Assembly: GCA_963575745.1 (NCBI GenBank) | Contig: CAUYUJ010000953.1 | Location: forward strand, 74,578 to 107,210 | Length of the DNA: 32,633 nt | Reading direction: 5' to 3' | From: Prorocentrum cordatum | Taxonomy: Eukaryota > Sar > Dinophyceae > Prorocentrales > Prorocentraceae | Part shown: positions 27,131 through 32,633 of the stretch, piece after piece | Layout: each line of letters begins with the position of its first letter | How positions within the stretch are numbered: the first letter of the stretch is position 1 | Program-made: the position numbers and the translations under genes | Notes under the pieces: model-generated | Database searches by the model: none | What the model was told of the DNA's origin: nothing | Seen by the model: the letters and a program-made list of their open reading frames with translations, nothing else

Positions 27131-29026
27131 CTACTGCCTGCCATCACACACCGTTCCGCCCGTCCGGCGGCTCCCTCGGCTACCTGCCTGGTAGCTCCTG
27201 CTCTCGAAGATCGCGAAAGCTCTGCCCTCGCTGTCGCTCCTCGAATCCACCTTGACCGCCGCGTCGTCGTACCCCAGGTTGCTCTTCATTTGCTTCCTGC
27301 GCTTCTCGTCGGCACGCCTGCGCCTCGCGTCTCTCGCCGCCTTCTTGGTCAGCGCGGCCTCGGCACTGATCTCCACGCTCGCACATCCGTTTTGTATCAC
27401 GTCCGTCAGGTAGCCTCTCTCGGCATCCAGCTTCGTCAGCGCGTCGGCCAGCTGCACCGAAGCGTCGCACCACTCCAAGTCAACTCCATCTCGGGACAGC
27501 AGCTCGCGAAGTGCCGCGATGACCACACGAACTCGGCGATCTGCAACTTGTCCAACATATGCGAGTAGATGATAAACCAAGCTGTTGGCGTCGCCGTACC
27601 ACTTCACCAGTATCAAGCTCGCCGCGCCCTCCACGAGGCCGCCCAGCGGCTGGTTTGGATCGCTCATCTCGCAGCACCAGCGCCCCGTTCCACTCCGGCG
27701 CCTCAGCTCCTTCTGTGAGTCCGCGGGCCTCGGCCCCCATGGACGCCCTGCGCACCCTCTTGATGCGCGAGCTGCCCCAGTCGAGGATGTGCACCGGGCC
27801 CTTCTTGTCATCGCACAGGCCGTCGCCAGTCTGCAAGCACGCGAACCCGAGCTGCGATCTCACCTTCTCGCCGAGCTCGCCGAAGGCAATGGTGCCCACG
27901 TTGTTGAGGCTACTGTCCACGCACACGACTCCGCAAAGACCTCCATCGCCATGCAGCACGTCGCTCCGAAAGACTACATGGGTGTCGCGCGTCTCCTTGC
28001 AGCGATTCACAGGCCTGCTCATCTCCGCCAGGCGCTGCACCGCGAACTGGCTCTTGCACTGCGCTAGCCAGCTGTAGCCGAAGGAGACGCCCATCCGCTG
28101 CTGCCGAGGGCCGAGACGGCCAACCAAGCGAACCAATCACCGACGCGGCGTCGCTCTTCTCCTCGCCCGCAGCAAAAGCCTCGACCTGCTTCGCGCGGGC
28201 CGCCCCCCATGGCGCCCACGAAATTGGCCGTGCCTATCTCGATGGAGAAGTCCGAAGCCTGGCCCACGTCCTTCCCGCTGCATCTGAACGGCGGCTTCTC
28301 CTCCGACAGCCGCAAAACCTCCCCCGGCTCGTCGGTCGCGCCCATGAACTGCTTGCTCTTCGGATCTCCAGGCGCGAAGAGGTCGTCTACGCAAGCGCCG
28401 ACAAAGCCGACCGGCTCGCCGTTCTCGAGGAGCGGAAAGAGGGCGCGCTCCAAGCGGCTCTCTTGCCACGAGTTGCCGCGCAGAGCCCTGCGCAGCTTAC
28501 GCCACTTCCTTCCAGCGCCCCCGGCGCCGTAGATCGCGCCGCGGCCAATGAATAGCGACCCTCCCGGCGCGCCGGGTGGCAAGGGGGGCGGTGGACCTGA
28601 CGTCAGCATCCAGTCGACGTCGTCGCCTTGAGGGCAGGCACTCGCCGCGTCAATCTTGGACAGCGGCCGGTGCTTCCGCGCCGCCGCTCTGCAGATCACG
28701 CGGAAGACTAGGGGCGAAAAGGTCGGGGGGTCCGTTCGCCCACGCGCCGACTCGCAGCAGTAGCGACCGACCGCCACCCGTCTCGACTTCGCATTCATCC
28801 CAAGCTTCGGGTCGAGCTCGTTCTTGTTGGCAAGTACCCAGCTCGATGGAATCGGCCTGACCTTCTTGAGAAGCTACCCTGCGTCGTCGCCAGAGACCGC
28901 GGCGACCGCCCTGAAGTTCCCCCAGTTGCCCCACTCCTCGGCCATGCCCGCGTCGAACAGGGCCCTGCCCGCCCCGCTGAGCCTCGCGAGAATGAGCTCC
29001 TTGCTCCGAGACCCCCCGACAGCCAT
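27131..29026 (-). pseudogene. copia pol remnant: reverse transcriptase and RNase H
   Basis: The first frame runs from an ATG at 29026 (GSRSKELILARLSGAGRALF) through an in-frame TAG at 28876-28874 to about 28064. It carries VRPIPSSWVLANKN, RTDPPTFS, KIDAASACPQGD and the catalytic VDDLF (about 28395). A second frame (28136 to about 27700) has the RNase H core: CVDSSLNNVGT and WGSSRIKRVRRAS with AEA. A third (about 27650-27131) has the C-terminal part, WCDASVQLADALTKL, and a basic Lys/Arg tail. These are copia-type hallmarks. At least two frameshifts and one stop prevent a full product. The integrase core that normally precedes RT is not visible. Confidence 0.8.
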
Positions 29027-29380
29027 GCTTAGTCGATCCCCGCGCGGCAGAAGTCGCCCGCGGCGTTCTCGGCAAGGACGGCGCCGCCAGCGATGGGGCC
29101 CGGCCGGGAACGCCTCGAAGTGGTCCCCCGAGGGCCACAGGCAGGCAAATCGCCTTGGCCTTCAGGCTCGAGCGGGTCGCTCGGCGCGGCAGAATGACCA
29201 GCGGTTCCTTCCTCATTGTTCGCAGTAACCAAGATGCCACCATCATCAGCATCGCGTTCAGCCACCATTCTTGCTCAGGCAGCCGTTCGCGGGCTGATTC
29301 AATCCCCCGAGCATCCCCTCCGCGGCCTGGACCCTCCGGCGCGAGGTCCTCGCCGGAATGCGCCCGCCCTCAGCGAGCGC
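29027..29380 (-). other. copia internal segment lacking protease/integrase
   Basis: Between the gag stop and the RT start. One frame (29268-29029) is an acidic/Pro-Gly linker (EEGTAGHSAAPSDPLEPEG) like that after integrase in copia polyproteins. I see neither DSGA-type protease nor HHCC/DDE integrase motifs in any frame, which suggests an internal deletion. Confidence 0.5.
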
Positions 29381-30738
29381 TTACAGGGGCGGCCCACGAC
29401 GGGTAAAGAACGCCCGCGCCGTCGCGGTAGTCCAGCCAGCCGCCCCGTCGCCGTCGCCCGCGCTGGCCTCGGGCGCCTCGTCGCCGCCTTGCGCGCTCTT
29501 CCCCGCCGCCTTCTCGGGCCTGGCCATCGCTCGAGCTCCGAGCCCAAAGCTGGCCTCCGCCGAACTCGAGGGCGCTCCTACCACGGACGCCGATCCTGAC
29601 TCACCGATGCTGAAGTAGCTGGACTTGGGACGGTCCGACGGCGGCGGCGCCGCCTTGGTTGACTTCGGGCAAGCTGGGTCGCCATGCCAGTGCCCGATCT
29701 GCCCGCGGCTCGCGCACCGCGTAGCCCGCTTCAGCTTCTCAATCCTGGATCTCCTCTCCGGGTCGCCGCCGCCCTTGCCGCCGCGGCTGCGCGGTCGGCC
29801 CCGCGAGCTGCCCGGCAAACCCGCCGAGCGCGGATTGCTCCTGCCACGGCCCCCGCCGCGGACCTTCGACTGAAACTTCTGCTCGCGCTGCACGATCGCC
29901 GCGAAACTCCCTAGCGCCTCGCCGCCCATCTGGTCGAGCCCCATCCAAGCTGGCTTCGCCCTCGCCTAAGTAGACCTCGGGCTCCGACGCGGCGACGTCG
30001 GAGGCCGCGCCCTCCCCGTCGCCCTCCTCGTCGCCTTCCTCGATGCCAGCCCGCCACGCCTGAGCCCGAAACTGACGCCGACGCCCCCCGATCCGCTGTG
30101 GGAGAGCATCTCCGCGTCGTCCGCTTTTCTTCCTATGCTCGCGCTCGTGGATGTTCGGGCGCCGCATCCTCGGGGCCTTGGCGAACGCGCCCTTGCTGCG
30201 CCGGTTGCCCGAAGAGCTGACGATGCCAGCGTGGTCGCTCTTCTCGATACCTGGGAACTTCAGCAGCAGGTGCGCCTGAAGGTCGTCGCTGATCGTCGTG
30301 TTCTCGCTTACCTTCGCCAGGTCCTCGGACGCCTTCGAACGCCTCGCGATGTACTCCTGCAAGCTCTCGCCTGCGGCCCCCCAGACCGACTTGTCGCAAA
30401 GCGCGCCATCGAACAGCTCCGCCGCCCTGGCCGGGCGCTCCTTCATCACAGCCTCTCGCAGCGTCGCCAGTAACAGCTCCAGTCCGGTCGCGCTGGCTCG
30501 CTTCTTCTCGTAGCTCGCGCTGCCGCGGCAGCTGCGCGTGGGTCAAGCCTCGCACCGCATCGTAGGCCGTCCCACTGAGGCCGTTGTGCAGATTGATCGG
30601 CGTCGCGATCTGCTTCTCGTCGCCCATGCGCCTCCAGTAGGCGCCACGAGCTCTCTCCTGGTACTCCTCGAAGGGTTCAGGGTCACTGTCACAGAGCGGG
30701 ATTTCCTTCTCGAGCTCCGGTTTGCTGACCTTCGCCAT
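29381..30738 (-). pseudogene. copia gag remnant with broken zinc knuckle
   Basis: The ATG at 30738 begins MAKVSKPELEKEIPLCDSD, continuing with FEEYQERARGAYWRRMGDE and NGLSGTAYDAVRGL. Near 30540 the reading moves to the frame holding SVWGAAGESLQEYIARRSKA and DDLQAHLLLKFPGIEKSD (30449 to about 29950), a typical copia gag helical domain. Near 29945 it moves again to a frame with KLKRATRCASRGQIGHWHGD then PACP. The knuckle should be CxxC...H...C, but the second Cys is replaced (CASR). Gag would package the RNA. Two frameshifts make it non-functional. The last frame ends at 29381. Confidence 0.75.
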
Positions 30739-31021
30739 CTTGACGTTAGGCACGTCGACAGCTCCAGTCGCGCTGATGCACACGTTGCGTTTATCAGGCT
30801 CACCGCTGCCACTATTGCCGCACACGGTGAGCGTATCAGGCTCGCCGCTGCCGGTATTGTGCGCCAAGCCGCCTAGACCCAGCACGAGGAGGAGCCGCCA
30901 GCCTCCTCGCCGCGGATGCCCTCCAGCTCCCTGCTGGACTGCCACCGCCCTCGCCAGGGGCGTGATCGTGTTCACCTCAGCGCTGCCGCAGCGGAAGCGG
31001 GAGCTGACCGAGGGCGAGTCA

Positions 31022-31037
31022 GCCAGTTCCGCTACCA
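31022..31037 (-). promoter_or_regulatory. candidate primer-binding site of the copia element
   Basis: On the minus strand TGGTAGCGGAACTGGC begins 5 nt inside the 5' LTR. A TGGTA start is the rule for priming by the CCA-ending 3' terminus of a tRNA, and initiator tRNA-Met is usual for copia. The exact tRNA match cannot be tested here. Confidence 0.45.
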
Positions 31038-31042
31038 TCAAA

Positions 31043-31268
31043 TGATGGCCGCCGCCGTCGGAAACTTCTGAGGTGTGAACCCGTGCGCTCAAGAGCTCTT
31101 CGGAGCCAGAACGGTTATGGAACGAGGCGCGTCTGCGGCGACAGTTGCTATATCGGGGCCTCCTCAGGCCCAACACCCAACACACATCACACGGGCCTCG
31201 ATGCTTGAACTGCATCAAAGGCCCGCTAGGGCCAAACATGGAAAACGGAGACTATCGTAGTACATTTC
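31043..31268 (-). repeat. 5' LTR of the copia element
   Basis: Begins TGATGGCCGCCGCCGTCGG on the plus strand and ends ACATTTC. Colinear with 26842-27069, with substitutions throughout and a short CCAAC-type insertion. It would hold the promoter for the minus-strand transcript; no TATA box is clear. Confidence 0.88.
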
Positions 31269-31345
31269 CTCCTCCTCCTCCTCCTCCTTGTCCTCTTCCT
31301 CCTCCTTGTCCTCCTCCTCCTCCTCCTTGTCCTCCTGCTCCCCCC
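31269..31345. repeat. (CCT)n microsatellite with CTTGT interruptions
   Basis: CCT triplets broken four times by TTGT or TTCC. It touches the outer edge of the 5' LTR. A similar CCT tract at 26805-26833 lies 9 bp outside the 3' LTR. Confidence 0.93.
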
Positions 31346-31689
31346 AGGGGCGATGTCCGCAGGGAAAGGCCCGGTCACATGTGCGCATGCGCGACGTAAT
31401 CCTTCTCCAAGCTGCTCCACATATAGAAGGCAGAAAATCCAGCTCGATATTAACCAACCCGACACGCGAAGCCGTTTAGTAAACGCACCCAAAGAAGGAA
31501 TCAAGCAGGGCAGGGCTGTTCAGTAAACGCCCAAGGCCTTTTAGTAAAGGACAACTGTCTGGTCCAGGTGGTTTTTCCTCCCCTTGAACAGAACGTCCGA
31601 TCTCCAGCAACATCCAACCGCGTCATGGCAGCATCCCCAATTAGTAGATCGCACGAGTTGTGAAATGTCGTCGCCCCACCTCCCCAGAC
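31346..31689. other. spacer with three short palindromes
   Basis: Perfect or near-perfect palindromes lie at 31473-31485 (CGTTTAGTAAACG), 31517-31529 (TGTTCAGTAAACG) and 31538-31551 (CCTTTTAGTAAAGG). Apart from these I see no gene. Confidence 0.6.
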
Positions 31690-31860
31690 CCCCGACGTCA
31701 TGATTTGTTCAGAACGTCGACCCTCAGAGGTCTCGACCCATTCCCCTGGACCGGCTTTTCATCCTGAGTCGTTTTTTGACGGCCCCGAGGGCCGGTAAGG
31801 GCCTCCAGAGGCCGAGAATATGGAAAAACCTTCCGCCATGATCTTTTCATTGCCCAATGG
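31690..31860 (+). repeat. dispersed GC-rich repeat, copy E
   Basis: CCCCTGGACCGGCTTTTCAT, then GAGTCGTTTTTTGACGGCC, GAGGGCCGGTAAGGGCCTC and AGAGGCCGAGAATATGG. It is close to copies C and D in its first half. Confidence 0.7.
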
Positions 31861-31939
31861 AGTCTGGGACTTCCGCGGCCCTCAGTGTTCGGGGGGGTCC
31901 TTTGGACCAGCACCCAAGGTCACCCCAGCGAAAGGTTCG

Positions 31940-32040
31940 TTCGGGCATGTCACCCCACATGCGGATTTTGGACGAAAAAATCAGCCAACAAATATTCAAA
32001 GATAGCCACAAAAAATAATAAGACATCGTCCCCAGGGTCA
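31940..32040 (-). repeat. dispersed AT-richer repeat, copy 2
   Basis: Reverse-complemented: TTTTTTGTGGCTATCTTTGA, ATATTTGTTGG, AATCCGC and GACATGCCCGAACG. It aligns by eye with 18060-18175. Confidence 0.5.
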
Positions 32041-32085
32041 TATAAAACTATTGTTGAATGCTCCTCCTTGTAGAAGGACAGGCCC

Positions 32086-32232
32086 GCAAGCGCGTTCCGC
32101 TACTCGCAAAGTCACTACTCGCAAGTGGCCTGGATCTTCCGTGGGGGATTTACGATAAATTACATCGAAGCGAACATTGGTTTCTCGGACGTTTGCGAGC
32201 AGGCACTTTGCGAGTAGTGGAACGCGCTCGTC
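32086..32232. mobile_element. TIR element family B, short copy
   Basis: 147 bp. The left end AAGCGCGTTCCGCTACTCGC then AAAGTCACTACTCGC; the right end, reverse-complemented, GAGCGCGTTCCACTACTCGC then AAAGTGCC. TIRs are about 35 bp. The left 100 bp match 20061-20165. No coding sequence and no clear target duplication. Confidence 0.75.
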
Positions 32233-32404
32233 GGGACCGAAGCGAGGGGTCACTCTCGCGCGTGGCCGAGATGGGCTCGGGGGCGGCGCCCGCCGGCACC
32301 CTGTCGCCGGGCCTGGGCGCCGCCGCGGGGCCGGGGCCGCCCGCGGGGCCCACCCGCAGCAGCAGGCTGCGCAGCCGCGCCTCCTCCGCGCGGGGGAGCG
32401 AACT

Positions 32405-32466
<62 letters not shown>
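32405..32466. repeat. (GAC)n microsatellite
   Basis: About 20 perfect GAC triplets. Nothing else is supported from here to the window end, where GC-rich sequence with G- and C-runs surrounds GGTTCGAACCC at about 32549-32559. Confidence 0.97.
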
Positions 32467-32633
32467 AAGAACGCGTTCTGTGGTCGCTTGGGGGTAGGGG
32501 GTGTTTGGAACCCGACACCCCCTCCTTCCCATGACAGGGGCGGGGGGGGGTTCGAACCCTCCCCCCCCTCTCCTCTCTCCTCGAGCCGGCGCCTGCGTCG
32601 GCGGCGGCTGGCGGCGGCGGCGGGGACGACGAT

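Larger units (their letters stand above)
26842..31268 (-). mobile_element. decayed Ty1/copia-type LTR retrotransposon
   Basis: 4.4 kb on the minus strand, bounded by two direct repeats of about 228 bp (LTRs). Internally, in transcript order: a putative primer-binding site, gag with a broken zinc knuckle, then reverse transcriptase and RNase H of copia type. Gag and pol carry several frameshifts and a stop. The roughly 350-bp space between the knuckle frame and the RT is far too short for protease plus integrase, and no such motifs are visible. CCT-type microsatellites lie next to both outer edges. No target duplication is obvious. LTR identity is roughly four-fifths by eye, so the insertion is old. 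Confidence 0.85.

Noticed and set aside
32545-32562. GGTTCGAACCC resembling a tRNA B box or T arm
   Set aside because: The surroundings are G- and C-runs, with no A box, acceptor stem or anticodon arm upstream.

Overview
This is a eukaryotic, almost certainly dinoflagellate, nuclear window. The decisive evidence is an exact 22-nt copy of the dinoflagellate spliced leader (DinoSL), in reverse complement at 7499-7520. The high GC, very low gene density, very many trinucleotide and TG microsatellites, and degenerate transposons agree with this. I see no intact host gene, no rRNA or tRNA gene, no CRISPR array and no bacterial-type operon. The species cannot be told from the window.

Layout. 1-1230: a degenerate 65-bp tandem array plus one inverted copy. 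1247-7520 (minus strand): an apparently full-length non-LTR retrotransposon (LINE) with an intact ORF1 (zinc ribbon plus coiled coil) and an intact ORF2 (endonuclease, reverse transcriptase, zinc finger, RNase H, C-terminal Cys cluster). Its 5' end carries a complete DinoSL followed by a 15-nt relict SL, so this copy derives from a trans-spliced mRNA. Both ends abut GGA-type repeats. 7521-9643: microsatellites, inverted arrays of GCATGTGC/GCACATGC, and palindromes. 9644-10086 (minus): a frameshifted pseudogene fragment with RCC1-type repeats, preceded by two degraded SL-like sequences. 10087-13600: low-complexity and tandem repeats, including an Ala-Pro-Thr-rich repeat that is open on both strands. 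13607-21300: miniature inverted-repeat elements (three TIR families), a large palindrome, copies of a dispersed GC-rich repeat, and long TG-rich and GAT-rich tracts. 21811-23770: two copies of a non-coding 0.8-0.9 kb module separated by (CAA)n. 24932-25088: a near-perfect 157-bp palindrome. 25393-26785: GGA, TCC and AGT microsatellites. 26842-31268 (minus): a decayed Ty1/copia-type LTR retrotransposon with diverged LTRs, frameshifted gag and RT/RNase H, and no recognisable protease or integrase. 31269-32633: more repeats, a second copy of one TIR element and a (GAC)n tract.

The coding content is therefore transposon-derived: one LINE that may have been recently active, one dead copia element, and one retrocopy-like host pseudogene. 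The most informative biology is the link between spliced-leader trans-splicing and reverse transcription. The LINE RNA was capped with a DinoSL, copied into DNA, and carries the mark of at least one earlier round. I did not find convincing evidence of a wholly new enzymatic system. All alignments were made by eye, so identities and edges are approximate.
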